Of a DNA stretch of 64,000 nt, positions 23,753 to 33,308 are shown in pieces. A program made the position numbers and the translations under genes. The notes under the pieces were generated by a model. It was not told the DNA's origin. It saw nothing but the letters and a program-made list of their open reading frames with translations, and did not search any database. Positions within the stretch are counted from its first letter, which is position 1. The number at the start of each line of letters is the position of its first letter. Origin of the DNA: Sphingobacteriales bacterium (GTDB lineage: Bacteria > Bacteroidota > Bacteroidia > Chitinophagales > JADIYW01); assembly GCA_016721245.1 (NCBI GenBank), contig JADKIQ010000019.1, positions 62,001 to 126,000 on the forward strand, in the 5' to 3' direction.

Positions 23753-26700
23753 ATGTTAGACAAAATCATTCATTTTAGTATAAAAAATAAATTCATTATT
23801 GGCTTAATGACTTTATTACTTATTATTTGGGGTTTGTGGAGTGCCACAAAATTACCTATTGATGCCGTACCTGATATAACTAATAATCAGGTACAAATAA
23901 TTACTATTTGTCCTACTTTGGCAGGTCAGGAAGTAGAACAATTAGTTACGTTTCCTATTGAACAAAGTATTGTAAACCTACCTGATATTGAAGAAACAAG
24001 AAGTATATCAAGGTTTGGTTTGTCTGTTATAACAGTTGTCTTTGATGAGAAAGTAGATATATACTTTGCTCGGCAACTCATTAATGAGAAACTAAAAGAA
24101 GCAGAAGAAGATATACCAAAAGGCGTTGGCATTCCTGAATTAGCACCAGTTAGTACAGGACTTGGCGAAGTATATCAATATGTATTACATCCCAAAAAAG
24201 GCAGCGAAAATAATTATACTGCAATGGATTTGCGCACCATGCAAGATTGGATTGTAGCACGTCAATTAAATGGTACAAAAGGAGTAGCAGAAGTCAATAG
24301 TTTTGGTGGCAAACTAAAGCAATATGAAGTTGCCATCAATCCTAATCGACTAAAAGCAATGGGTATAACTATACCTGATATTTTTAATGCCTTAGAAAAA
24401 AACAATCAAAATACTGGCGGTGCATACATCGACAAAAAACCTAATGCATATTTTATTCGTGGTGTTGGTTTGGTTACTTCATTAGAAGACGTAAAAAATA
24501 TTGTTGTTAAAAGTAATGCCAATAGCGTACCAATTTTTATTAAAGATGTAGCAGAAGTAAAATTTGGCAATGCTGTTCGGTACGGTGCTATGACATATAA
24601 CGGTGAAGTAGATGCAGTTGGTGGTGTGGTAATGATGCTAAAAGGCGAAAACAGCAATGAGGTTGTAAAACGCATCAAGGAGAAAATGATAACCATACAA
24701 AAATCATTACCTGATGACATAATAATTGAAGCGTATTTAGATAGAACAGATTTAGTAAAACGTGCTATATCAACAGTAGAGAAAAATCTTATTGAAGGTG
24801 CTTTAATAGTCATATTTGTTTTAGTGTTGTTTCTCGGAAATCTAAGAGCAGGTTTAATTGTTGCCTCTGCTATTCCATTATCAATGTTATTTGCATTAGC
24901 ATTAATGAATGTGTTCGGTGTTAGTGCCAACTTAATGAGTTTAGGTGCTATTGATTTTGGTTTAATTGTAGATGGAGCTGTAATTATTGTAGAAGCCACC
25001 TTACACCATTTAGGGTTAAGGCAATCCGTACAGAAACTATCTCAATCAGAAATGGATGATGAAGTATTTCAGTCGGCTTCAAAAATCAGAAGTAGTGCTG
25101 CTTTTGGTGAAATAATAATCTTGATAGTGTATATACCTATTTTGTCTTTAATAGGTATTGAAGGTAAAATGTTCAAGCCAATGGCAATGACAGTTAGCTT
25201 TGCAATTTTTGGTGCATTGATATTGTCGTTAACTTATATACCTATGATGTGTGCTTTAATATTGCCTAAACAATTAAAACCACATGATACTATATCGGAT
25301 AAAATGATGGCATTCTTTTACAAAATCTATCAACCATTATTAAATAAAGCTATTAGATTAAAGTACGTGCTGATAACAATTACAGTTATACTTTTTGCTA
25401 CCTCATTATTTATATTTAGCAGAATGGGTGGCGAATTTATTCCGACACTTCAGGAAGGTGATTTTGCTTTTCATTGTATTTTACCACAAGGCACATCTCT
25501 TAGCCAAAGTTTAGAAACATCCATGCAAGCATCTCGAATTATAAAACAATTTGATGAGGTAAAAATGGTTGTCGGCAAAACTGGAGCAGCAGAAGTACCA
25601 ACCGACCCAATGCCACCTGAAGCAACAGATATGATGATAATTCTTAAACCTCAAAAAGAATGGAAATCAGATAAAAGTTATGATGAATTAGCTGATGAAA
25701 TCATCGAGCGATTAGAAGCTATTCCTGGCGTTTTCTTTGAGAAAAATCAGCCGATACAAATGCGATTTAATGAGTTAATGACAGGTATTCGACAAGATGT
25801 TGCAGTTAAAGTTTTCGGTGAAAATATGGACACACTTTTGGCGTATGCAAACAAAGTAGGCAAGATTATCCAAAAGGTAGATGGAGCAACAACACCAATG
25901 ATTGAACGTGTAGATGGCTTACCTCAAATCAATGTAGAGTATGACAGAATGAGATTAGCAAACTACGGTTTAAATATTGAAGATGTAAACGATATTATCA
26001 GTACTGCATTTGCAGGAAAATCTACTGGAGTTGTATATGAGAATGAACGGAAATTTGATTTAGTAGTTCGTTTAGATAGTGCATATAGAAGTACCATTGA
26101 CGATGTAAATAATTTATTTATACCTACATCATTTGGCAATCAAATACCGTTATCACAAGTTGCAAACGTATCTTATAAATTAGGTGCAGCACAAATTAGC
26201 CGTGAAGCAGGTAAGCGCAGAGTAGTCGTCGGTTTTAATGTAGATGAAAGAGATGTTCAAAGTGTTGTGGAGGAGATTCAGCACAAACTTACTGCTGAAA
26301 TTAAATTGCCGTCAGGTTATTATTTCACTTATGGTGGTACGTTTGAAAATCTTCAAAAAGCATCTAAACGCTTAATGATAGCAGTACCAATTTCTTTATT
26401 GTTAATCTTTATGCTCTTATACTTCACGTTTAATTCTTTGAAACAAGCAACCTTAATTTTTACTGCTATTCCAATGAGTGCTATCGGTGGTGTTTTTGCT
26501 TTATTAATTCGTGGTATGCCTTTTAGCATTTCAGCAGGTATTGGCTTTATCGCATTGTTTGGCGTAGCGGTTTTAAACGGAATTGTTTTGATTGGCACAT
26601 TTAACCAGTTAGAAAAAGATGGCTGGAATGACGTTGTTAGCCGTGTTATTGAAGGTACAAAAATTCGCTTACGACCAGTTTTAATGACAGCAACCGTAGC

Positions 26701-28111
26701 TTCATTAGGATTTTTACCAATGGCATTAAGTGGTAGTGCTGGTGCAGAAGTTCAGAAACCATTAGCAACAGTTGTAATTGGTGGTTTAATAACTGCTACT
26801 TTCTTAACCTTGTTTGTATTACCATTGTTATACATCATTTTCAATTCTAAAATTTCATTAAACAAAAAGCCAATGAAATCAATAACAAGCATCTTAGTAA
26901 TACTATTATTATCTACACATTTTGCTAATGCACAAACCAATCAATTAAGTTTAGAAGAAATCACAAGTGTTGCACTAAAGAATAGTTCTAAACTAAAGGC
27001 AGATGAATTAGCAGTATTAGCAACTAAAAGTTTAAGTAAATCTGCAAAAGAAATACCTAAAACAAATTTCAATGTACAGTTAGGTCAATACAACAGTAAG
27101 AAATTTGATAATGCTTTTGAAATTTCACAAACGATTCCGTTTCCTTCTTTATTTTCAGCAAAGAGAGAAGCGGTTAAAGCAGAAGTTATTAGTAAAGAAC
27201 TTTCTAAGCAGATAACTGAAAACGAAATTAAAGCGCAAGTACAAACGTATTATTATCAGTTAGTATTTTTTGAAAACAATAAAAACAAACTACTGCATTT
27301 AGACAGCTTGTATGTTGATTTTGTATACGCATCTGCTTTAAGATTTATAACTGGTGAAACAAAGCAATTAGAAAAAACAACAGCCGAAGCAAAAAGAAGT
27401 GAAATAAAATTATTGTTGCAAGAAAGCGAAAACAATATTACTGCAACGTATAATCTGCTAAAAATGTGGATGAATACAAGTGATGATTTTTCTATTGCTA
27501 CTGTACAACCGTATCTACCATTGCAAACTGTTACAATTGTAGATACTAACTTGCTTGCACAAAATCCGATTATTAAAAAGATATTACAAGAAGCAACAGT
27601 TGCCGAACAAAATAAAAAAGTAGAGAAGGCAATTGGTTTACCTGATTTTACTTTTGGTTACAATAATCAATCTTTAATCGGCTTTCAAACGATTAATAAT
27701 CAGGAAAAATATTTTAACGCTGGAAACCGTTTTCATGTTGGTTCTATTGGCATTGGCATACCACTTACATTTGGCGCAACTAAGGCAAAAATTAAATCTT
27801 TAGATTATCAAAAACAAGCATTACAAGCTACCGCACAAAACGAACAACATCAAATAGAAATTCAGTTGGTAAATGCGTTTCAGCAATACAACCAGTATAT
27901 GTTGCAATATAATTATTATAAACAACAAGCATTGCCGACAGCAGCAGAAATAATAAAGGCAGCAAAGTTAGGTTATAAAACAGGTGATGCAAGTTATATT
28001 GAATATATACTGGCATTGCAAAATGAAACGGATGTAGAATTAAAGTATCTGCAATCTATTCATCAAATTAATCAAACAGTAGTTAATATCAATTATCTAA
28101 TCAGTAAATAA
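23753..28111 (+). CDS. CusA/CzcA RND heavy-metal pump fused to a TolC-like outer-membrane domain
   Basis: A 1452-residue fusion. Residues 1 to about 1040 are a heavy-metal RND pump: N-terminal helix KNKFIIGLMTLLLIIWGLW, porter domains with DAVPDITNNQVQI, the TM4 charge motif SLGAIDFGLIVDGAVIIVEA, and the last helix VVIGGLITATFLTLFVLPLL. Residue 1041 onward (MKSITSILVILLLSTHFANA) reads like a complete signal peptide. It is followed by a TolC/OEP domain with the usual heptad helices (LEEITSVALKNSSKLKADEL; ISQTIPFPSLFSAKREAV). This pump-channel fusion is known in Bacteroidota. It would export Cu/Ag or Zn/Cd/Co from the periplasm with the adaptor that follows after 6 bases. The metal cannot be fixed from sequence. 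Confidence 0.93.
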   Translation: MLDKIIHFSIKNKFIIGLMTLLLIIWGLWSATKLPIDAVPDITNNQVQIITICPTLAGQEVEQLVTFPIEQSIVNLPDIEETRSISRFGLSVITVVFDEKVDIYFARQLINEKLKEAEEDIPKGVGIPELAPVSTGLGEVYQYVLHPKKGSENNYTAMDLRTMQDWIVARQLNGTKGVAEVNSFGGKLKQYEVAINPNRLKAMGITIPDIFNALEKNNQNTGGAYIDKKPNAYFIRGVGLVTSLEDVKNIVVKSNANSVPIFIKDVAEVKFGNAVRYGAMTYNGEVDAVGGVVMMLKGENSNEVVKRIKEKMITIQKSLPDDIIIEAYLDRTDLVKRAISTVEKNLIEGALIVIFVLVLFLGNLRAGLIVASAIPLSMLFALALMNVFGVSANLMSLGAIDFGLIVDGAVIIVEATLHHLGLRQSVQKLSQSEMDDEVFQSASKIRSSAAFGEIIILIVYIPILSLIGIEGKMFKPMAMTVSFAIFGALILSLTYIPMMCALILPKQLKPHDTISDKMMAFFYKIYQPLLNKAIRLKYVLITITVILFATSLFIFSRMGGEFIPTLQEGDFAFHCILPQGTSLSQSLETSMQASRIIKQFDEVKMVVGKTGAAEVPTDPMPPEATDMMIILKPQKEWKSDKSYDELADEIIERLEAIPGVFFEKNQPIQMRFNELMTGIRQDVAVKVFGENMDTLLAYANKVGKIIQKVDGATTPMIERVDGLPQINVEYDRMRLANYGLNIEDVNDIISTAFAGKSTGVVYENERKFDLVVRLDSAYRSTIDDVNNLFIPTSFGNQIPLSQVANVSYKLGAAQISREAGKRRVVVGFNVDERDVQSVVEEIQHKLTAEIKLPSGYYFTYGGTFENLQKASKRLMIAVPISLLLIFMLLYFTFNSLKQATLIFTAIPMSAIGGVFALLIRGMPFSISAGIGFIALFGVAVLNGIVLIGTFNQLEKDGWNDVVSRVIEGTKIRLRPVLMTATVASLGFLPMALSGSAGAEVQKPLATVVIGGLITATFLTLFVLPLLYIIFNSKISLNKKPMKSITSILVILLLSTHFANAQTNQLSLEEITSVALKNSSKLKADELAVLATKSLSKSAKEIPKTNFNVQLGQYNSKKFDNAFEISQTIPFPSLFSAKREAVKAEVISKELSKQITENEIKAQVQTYYYQLVFFENNKNKLLHLDSLYVDFVYASALRFITGETKQLEKTTAEAKRSEIKLLLQESENNITATYNLLKMWMNTSDDFSIATVQPYLPLQTVTIVDTNLLAQNPIIKKILQEATVAEQNKKVEKAIGLPDFTFGYNNQSLIGFQTINNQEKYFNAGNRFHVGSIGIGIPLTFGATKAKIKSLDYQKQALQATAQNEQHQIEIQLVNAFQQYNQYMLQYNYYKQQALPTAAEIIKAAKLGYKTGDASYIEYILALQNETDVELKYLQSIHQINQTVVNINYLISK

Positions 28112-28117
28112 ACTAAG

Positions 28118-29419
28118 ATGACAATCAATATAAAATCTTTAAACAATAAGTATTTAATGCTACTATTTGTAGTGCTACTTACTGCTTGTTCGCACAATGA
28201 AAGTGACGGACATAAACACGGCACAACACAAGAAGCTAAAGAAGAAAAAACAACAGGTGAAGTTGAAGAAGAAAGCACAGAAGCTACTATTGCATCGCTT
28301 ACTGATGAACAAATCAAAACGGTAGGTATTCAGTTTGGCAGCATTGAACAAAAACAATTAACAGCTACACTTAAAGCTAACGGTGCATTGCGTGTGCCAA
28401 ATAACAACAAAGCAAATGCAACATCTTTGTACGGTGGTGTTATTAAAACAATTAATGTTCAAGTCGGAAGCAATGTAAAAAGTGGTCAGGTAATTGCCAC
28501 TATCACTAATCCACAGTTTATACAATTACAAGAAGAATACTTAACCGTGACAAGTAAAATTATTTATGCAGAACAAGAGTTGGCACGACAAAAAGAATTA
28601 AGTGATGGCAACGCAGGTGCTTTAAAAAATTATCAGAGTGCAGATGCAGAACTCAAAACATTGCGCACACGCAAAGCATCTCTGCAAGAACAAATACAAC
28701 TCATGGGAATTAATCCGAGTAGTGTAAGCAATAATAATTTACGTTCTGCATTAGTAGTTAAAAGTCCTATTAGTGGTACAATCAGTAATGTGTTTTCTAA
28801 AATAGGAAGCTATGTAGATGTATCATCACCAGTTGCAGAAATTGTAGATAATAGTCAATTGCATTTAGACTTAAATATTTTTGAAAAAGATTTGCCGTTA
28901 CTTAAAGTTGGTCAGGTAATTCACTTTACACTTACAAATAATCCTGTTAACGAATACGATGCTAAAATTTATAGTATAGGTACTACTTTTGAAAATGATA
29001 GCAAAACTATTCCTATACATTGTACTGTACAAGGTAATAAAACAGGTTTAATTGATGGTATGAATATTACTGCTATTGTGAGTTTAAATAATATTACAAC
29101 AGCAGCCGTTCCAAATGAAGCTATTGTTGATGCAGAAGGTAGAAGTTTTATTTTTATTATTACTGATAAAAAACCTGATGAACATCACGATGAAGAAGAA
29201 GGACACAAGCATTCAGCAAATGAAAAACACGATGAAGAAAAAGAAAAACAACCAACTATTAATTTTGAGAGAATCGAAGTTGTAAAAGGTATTTCTAATA
29301 TTGGTTATACTGCAATAACCACAGTAAATGAAATACCTAAAGATGCAAAGATTGTAACCAAAGGTGCATTCTTTGTCAATGCTAAATTAACTAATCAAGG
29401 TGAAGCACACGAACACTAA
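28118..29419 (+). CDS. RND periplasmic adaptor lipoprotein (CusB/CzcB-like)
   Basis: A 433-residue membrane-fusion protein that links the pump to the outer-membrane channel. Lipobox LLTAC follows MLLFVVL. Two His/Glu-rich regions (SHNESDGHKHGTTQEAKEE after the cysteine, and HHDEEEGHKHSANEKHDEE near residue 350) should bind metal. The core shows the biotinyl-lipoyl half motifs (KTINVQVGSNVKSGQVIATI; VVKSPISGTISNVFSKIGSYV), a coiled-coil between them, and a beta-barrel region. Immediately downstream of the pump, in one operon. Confidence 0.93.
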   Translation: MTINIKSLNNKYLMLLFVVLLTACSHNESDGHKHGTTQEAKEEKTTGEVEEESTEATIASLTDEQIKTVGIQFGSIEQKQLTATLKANGALRVPNNNKANATSLYGGVIKTINVQVGSNVKSGQVIATITNPQFIQLQEEYLTVTSKIIYAEQELARQKELSDGNAGALKNYQSADAELKTLRTRKASLQEQIQLMGINPSSVSNNNLRSALVVKSPISGTISNVFSKIGSYVDVSSPVAEIVDNSQLHLDLNIFEKDLPLLKVGQVIHFTLTNNPVNEYDAKIYSIGTTFENDSKTIPIHCTVQGNKTGLIDGMNITAIVSLNNITTAAVPNEAIVDAEGRSFIFIITDKKPDEHHDEEEGHKHSANEKHDEEKEKQPTINFERIEVVKGISNIGYTAITTVNEIPKDAKIVTKGAFFVNAKLTNQGEAHEH

Positions 29420-29430
29420 AATTAAATGCT

Positions 29431-29799
29431 ATGAAGATAAATACTATAATGCCAGTTAAATTAATTCCGTTCTATCAATCCGAATTAAACAATGCAAAAG
29501 TATCATTTCAGAAAAATGAATTAGCTGTTAGTTGGAATCACTTAGAACGTGCGCACATCTTAGCACAACCTTATCCAATAGAACATACAGCAGTTCATTG
29601 GCAAATGCTTTTGTTCGGTATCAAAATTAAAGATACAAAAGAAGTCATTGGACAAATTCCACGATTGTTAGTCGGTGGTGTTAAATCATTTGTTGGCACA
29701 ATACCTACTGGCAATACAGGTGGCGCAAATGTACCACCTTTAAAGGTAATGGAAATTCCAAACGACTTGAAAGAAATTATCAATAACACTAAAAATTAA
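29431..29799 (+). CDS. DUF3703-family protein
   Basis: A 122-residue protein. The family pattern is visible: WNHLERAHILAQPYPIEHTAVHWQMLLFGIKIKDTKEVIGQIPRLLVGG is the conserved stretch (residues 35-82), with H-x-x-x-E/H spacing and a VHW segment, then a Gly/Pro-rich tail PTGNTGGANVPPL. DUF3703 proteins accompany heavy-metal efflux operons in many bacteria; the role is unknown. No signal peptide, so cytoplasmic or membrane-peripheral. Twelve bases after the adaptor gene. Confidence 0.85.
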   Translation: MKINTIMPVKLIPFYQSELNNAKVSFQKNELAVSWNHLERAHILAQPYPIEHTAVHWQMLLFGIKIKDTKEVIGQIPRLLVGGVKSFVGTIPTGNTGGANVPPLKVMEIPNDLKEIINNTKN

Positions 29800-29825
29800 T
29801 ATTCATCACTATTAAAAATAAATCA

Positions 29826-30179
29826 ATGAAATCAATAATCAATTTAATTCTAATTACAGCAGCTTTATTTATGTTTTCAAATAATAGCACAGCACAAACA
29901 CCAAATACAGTAGCAACAATTAAAACTAAAATCTATTGCGACCATTGCAGTAAATGCGAATCATGTAAATCTCGTATAGAGAAAACAGTAAAGAAACTAA
30001 AAGGAGTTAAAACTGTAACATTAGATGTGCCAAATTCAAGAATCAAGGTTTCTTACAATCCAACAGAAACAAAGATTAAAAGCATTAGAGACCAAATAAA
30101 TAAAGCTGGTTATGATGCCGACGACCAAAAGGCTGCTGCTGAATATGTAGAACAATTAGATGGATGCTGTAAACAATAA
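29826..30179 (+). CDS. Secreted heavy-metal-associated (HMA) domain protein
   Basis: A 117-residue protein with signal peptide (MKSIINLILITAALFMFSNN, ending near STAQT) and one HMA-like domain. The usual CxxC loop is expanded to YCDHCSKCESCKSRIEKTV (residues 38-56), giving four cysteines in CxxCxxCxxC. The family fold continues with VKTVTLDVPNSRIKVSYNP and INKAGYDADD. A Cys-Cys pair ends the protein. It should carry metal in the periplasm. It is followed after only 4 bases by the P-type ATPase gene, which lacks an N-terminal HMA domain of its own. Confidence 0.88.
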   Translation: MKSIINLILITAALFMFSNNSTAQTPNTVATIKTKIYCDHCSKCESCKSRIEKTVKKLKGVKTVTLDVPNSRIKVSYNPTETKIKSIRDQINKAGYDADDQKAAAEYVEQLDGCCKQ

Positions 30180-30183
30180 TTAT

Positions 30184-32166
30184 ATGGAACACAAGCATAT
30201 TTACGATAAAGACGGCAAACAACTTTGCTGTACTCAGGAAGAAAAAATAAATCAACTTGCTGAAAAACACTCTGTTGAAGACGAACACCAACATACAGAA
30301 AGTCAAAGCACATTCAGGATGTTTTTACCAGCAATTATTTCTTTAGCATTGTTATTAATTGCCATTGTATTTGATAACTACATTACCCAATCATGGTTTA
30401 CTGGATATATACGCATTGCATGGTATATTGTTGCTTATATTCCTGTTGGTTTTCCTGTACTTAAAGAAGCATTTGAGAGTATCAGCAAAGGCGAAATATT
30501 CTCTGAGTTTTTATTAATGAGTATTGCAACTATTGGTGCATTTGCTATTGGTGAATATCCTGAAGGTGTTGCTGTAATGTTGTTTTATGCCATTGGTGAA
30601 GTATTCCAAACATTAGCAGTTAAAAGAGCCAAAGCCAATATTAAAACATTACTTGACCAACGACCTGATACAGTAACCGTTTTGCAAAACAACGAAGCTA
30701 AAACAGTAAAAGCAGAAACGGTAAATATTGATGATATTATACAATTAAAGTCAGGTGAAAAATTAGGTTTAGATGGTGAGTTACTTTCGGAAACTGCATC
30801 TTTCAATACAGCAGCGTTGACAGGTGAAAGCAAACCTGATACCAAACAAAAAGGTGAAATTGTTTTAGCAGGTATGATAAATCTAAATACAGTTTCTCAA
30901 ATTAAAGTAACAACGGCATATAAAGATAGTAAGCTATCAAAGATATTAGAATTGGTACAAAATGCTACCGCACAAAAAGCACCAACAGAATTATTTATCA
31001 GAAAGTTCGCCAAAGTTTACACACCTATTGTTGTATTCTTAGCTGTTGCCATTTGTGTATTGCCAATGCTATTTGTTAGTGATTATGTATTTAGAGATTG
31101 GCTTTACAGAGCATTAGTATTCTTGGTTATCTCTTGTCCATGTGCTTTAGTTATCAGTATTCCATTAGGTTATTTTGGTGGTATTGGTGCAGCATCTCGG
31201 AACGGTATTCTATTTAAAGGAAGTAATTTTTTAGATATTATTGCCAATATCCAAAATGTGGTGATGGATAAAACAGGAACATTAACTAAAGGTGTGTTTG
31301 ATGTACAAGAAGTGAATATCAAAACCGAATTTAATAAAGATGAGATACTGCAAATGGTAAATGCTTTAGAAAGCCAAAGCACACATCCAGTTGCTACTGC
31401 TATTCAAAAGTATGTAGGAAATGTAAACACATCCATTCAATTAACCAACGTTGAGGAAATTGCAGGTCATGGATTAAAAGCTAATATCAATGGTAAAGAA
31501 TTATTAGTCGGTAATTTCAAGTTAATGGATAAATTCAATATTTCGTATGATGTAAATACCGATGAACTTGTTTATACTGTAATTGCGATTGCTTATGATA
31601 AAAAATTCGCTGGATATTTAACTATTGCCGATGAAATAAAAGAAGATGCACAAGATGCCGTAAATAAGTTGCACAGCATGAAAGTAAAAACTACAATGTT
31701 GAGTGGTGATAAAACTTCTGTTGTTAAATTCATCGCCGATAAATTAGGCATTGATAATGCATTTGGTGATTTGTTACCTGTAGACAAAGTAAACAAGGTA
31801 AAAGAAATTAAAGATAAGAATGAAACAGTTGCATTTGTCGGCGATGGAGTGAATGATGCACCAGTAGTAGCATTAAGCAATGTAGGTATAGCAATGGGTG
31901 GATTAGGTAGTGATGCAACTATTGAAACAGCTGATGTAGTAATACAAAACGATGAACCATCTAAAATAGCAATGGCAATAAATATTGGCAAACAAACAAA
32001 ACGAATTGTTTGGCAAAACATAGGTTTGGCATTCACGGTAAAAGCCGCTGTGCTAATACTCGGTGCAGGTGGTTTAGCAACTATGTGGGAAGCGGTTTTT
32101 GCAGATGTTGGTGTAGCATTATTAGCCATATTAAATGCCATTAGAATACAGCGGATGAAGTTTTAG
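30184..32166 (+). CDS. Heavy-metal P1B-type ATPase (ZntA-like)
   Basis: A 660-residue metal-exporting ATPase of the inner membrane. I chose the ATG at 30184 (MEHKHIYDKDGKQLCC), 4 bases after the HMA gene; a start at 30160 would overlap it. The N-terminus has a His/Cys patch (MEHKHIY, LCCT, EDEHQHTESQ) instead of an HMA domain. Core motifs: actuator TGES, metal-binding SCPCALVIS in the sixth helix, phosphorylation DKTGTLTKG, STHPVA, and GDGVNDAPVVALS. CPC with PLGYFGG context favours Zn/Cd/Pb export over copper. Full length for the family apart from the domain outsourced upstream. Confidence 0.93.
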   Translation: MEHKHIYDKDGKQLCCTQEEKINQLAEKHSVEDEHQHTESQSTFRMFLPAIISLALLLIAIVFDNYITQSWFTGYIRIAWYIVAYIPVGFPVLKEAFESISKGEIFSEFLLMSIATIGAFAIGEYPEGVAVMLFYAIGEVFQTLAVKRAKANIKTLLDQRPDTVTVLQNNEAKTVKAETVNIDDIIQLKSGEKLGLDGELLSETASFNTAALTGESKPDTKQKGEIVLAGMINLNTVSQIKVTTAYKDSKLSKILELVQNATAQKAPTELFIRKFAKVYTPIVVFLAVAICVLPMLFVSDYVFRDWLYRALVFLVISCPCALVISIPLGYFGGIGAASRNGILFKGSNFLDIIANIQNVVMDKTGTLTKGVFDVQEVNIKTEFNKDEILQMVNALESQSTHPVATAIQKYVGNVNTSIQLTNVEEIAGHGLKANINGKELLVGNFKLMDKFNISYDVNTDELVYTVIAIAYDKKFAGYLTIADEIKEDAQDAVNKLHSMKVKTTMLSGDKTSVVKFIADKLGIDNAFGDLLPVDKVNKVKEIKDKNETVAFVGDGVNDAPVVALSNVGIAMGGLGSDATIETADVVIQNDEPSKIAMAINIGKQTKRIVWQNIGLAFTVKAAVLILGAGGLATMWEAVFADVGVALLAILNAIRIQRMKF

Positions 32167-32200
32167 AACATGATTTTAACAGTATATAAACTATTTGGTG

Positions 32201-32231
32201 TTGCAAATGATTAAATTAAGGTCTAACTTTG
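32201..32231 (+). promoter_or_regulatory. Internal promoter, TTGC - 19 - TAACTTTG
   Basis: TAACTTTG at 32224-32231 with TTGC 19 bases upstream. The next gene starts (GTG) only nine bases downstream, so its transcript would be nearly leaderless. The 74-bp gap before it is one of the two largest inside the block. Confidence 0.45.
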
Positions 32232-32240
32232 TAATCTTAG

Positions 32241-32675
32241 GTGAAGTACAAAACGAACATACCCGCATTATTTATGGCATTACTTGTTTTTATAGCAAGT
32301 AACGGTATCGTTTTATCAGAGCATATTTGTAATTCATCAAAAACACGTGATTTATCTTTATTTACTACGGCTGCCTGTGACATGGAAAAACAAGTTTCAT
32401 CTTGTTGTGCTAAGAAAGTAATTAATAGAAATGGTTGCTGTGAACATAAACAGTTTTTCAAAAAATTACCAATTGAAGGATTTACAGCAAATCAAATAGA
32501 ATTAAAACCTTTTGAGAAATTAGTATTAAACGATTATTGGATAAGCTCATACTCATTCAATCATCAAATTAATTATGATAGATACATTACAGGTATTCCA
32601 CCACCTGATAATCTATACACCATAAAATATTTATTGCGACCAACTCCTGTTGAGTTGCAGATTTTCCGTTGTTAG
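32241..32675 (+). CDS. HYC_CC_PP-family secreted protein
   Basis: A 144-residue secreted protein starting with GTG (MKYKTNIPALFMALLVFIAS is the signal peptide). The name-giving motifs are present: EHICNSS (the HYC position), CC pairs in SSCCAKK and NGCCEHK, and GIPPPDNL near the C-terminus. These proteins occur beside copper and heavy-metal genes in Bacteroidota and probably bind metal in the periplasm; no activity is established that I can cite. The family name is from memory. Confidence 0.75.
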   Translation: MKYKTNIPALFMALLVFIASNGIVLSEHICNSSKTRDLSLFTTAACDMEKQVSSCCAKKVINRNGCCEHKQFFKKLPIEGFTANQIELKPFEKLVLNDYWISSYSFNHQINYDRYITGIPPPDNLYTIKYLLRPTPVELQIFRC

Positions 32676-32768
32676 TAGTTGATTATAATTTCCACTCAGG
32701 AAATCAATGAAGTTTCGATAAATGAAACTTTTAATTCTATTATTTATTCAACTATTAAATTCTTTAAA

Positions 32769-33281
32769 ATGAAAACAATATCAAAGATGTTATTTGCTGT
32801 TATACTATTAATAGCAAGTACAATTACAATAAATGCTCAAACAGCTATTAAATCAGATTTAGTGCTAAAAGCACAGTTAATGAGAATGGACGGAAAGTTC
32901 TACCTGTTTATTACAGATGAAAAAAACTCACCATATTCTAATAAGGATGTGACAGCATCAGCTAAAATAAAAGAGACAGATGGAAATAAACAAGAAGTGT
33001 TATTGAAGACATTTGGTGAATCTGCTTTTGTAATTAATAATGAGATTTCAGACTTCAAGCAAATTGTTGCCACTTTACGTTTTAAAAACGGTACAAATTT
33101 GTTGTTAATTACCGCAACATTTAAAAATATTGGCAGTTCTGAAAATAAGTATGAATGCGCTATGCATCCATCTGAGTTAGAAAAAGATGCAGGAAAATGC
33201 ACAAAGTGCGGTATGGCACTTTCCGCTAAAAAAGTTACAACATACCAACCTTCAAAGATTATCCGTAAAGGGTCACTTTAA
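32769..33281 (+). CDS. Secreted protein with heavy-metal-binding (HMBD) domain
   Basis: A 170-residue protein starting at the ATG at 32769 (signal peptide MKTISKMLFAVILLIASTIT, ending near INAQT); the longer frame upstream has no support. The mature part is a beta-rich domain (about 25-130) followed by the HMBD motif YECAMHPSELEKDAGKCTKC then GMAL (residues 135-160), with C-x-M-H-P and C-x-x-C-G-M. It resembles the periplasmic metal-binding modules of CusB-like and CopA-like proteins. Likely copper/silver binding. Confidence 0.8.
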   Translation: MKTISKMLFAVILLIASTITINAQTAIKSDLVLKAQLMRMDGKFYLFITDEKNSPYSNKDVTASAKIKETDGNKQEVLLKTFGESAFVINNEISDFKQIVATLRFKNGTNLLLITATFKNIGSSENKYECAMHPSELEKDAGKCTKCGMALSAKKVTTYQPSKIIRKGSL

Positions 33282-33308
33282 TCATATTGTAAATTAAAAA
33301 TTTCTAAA

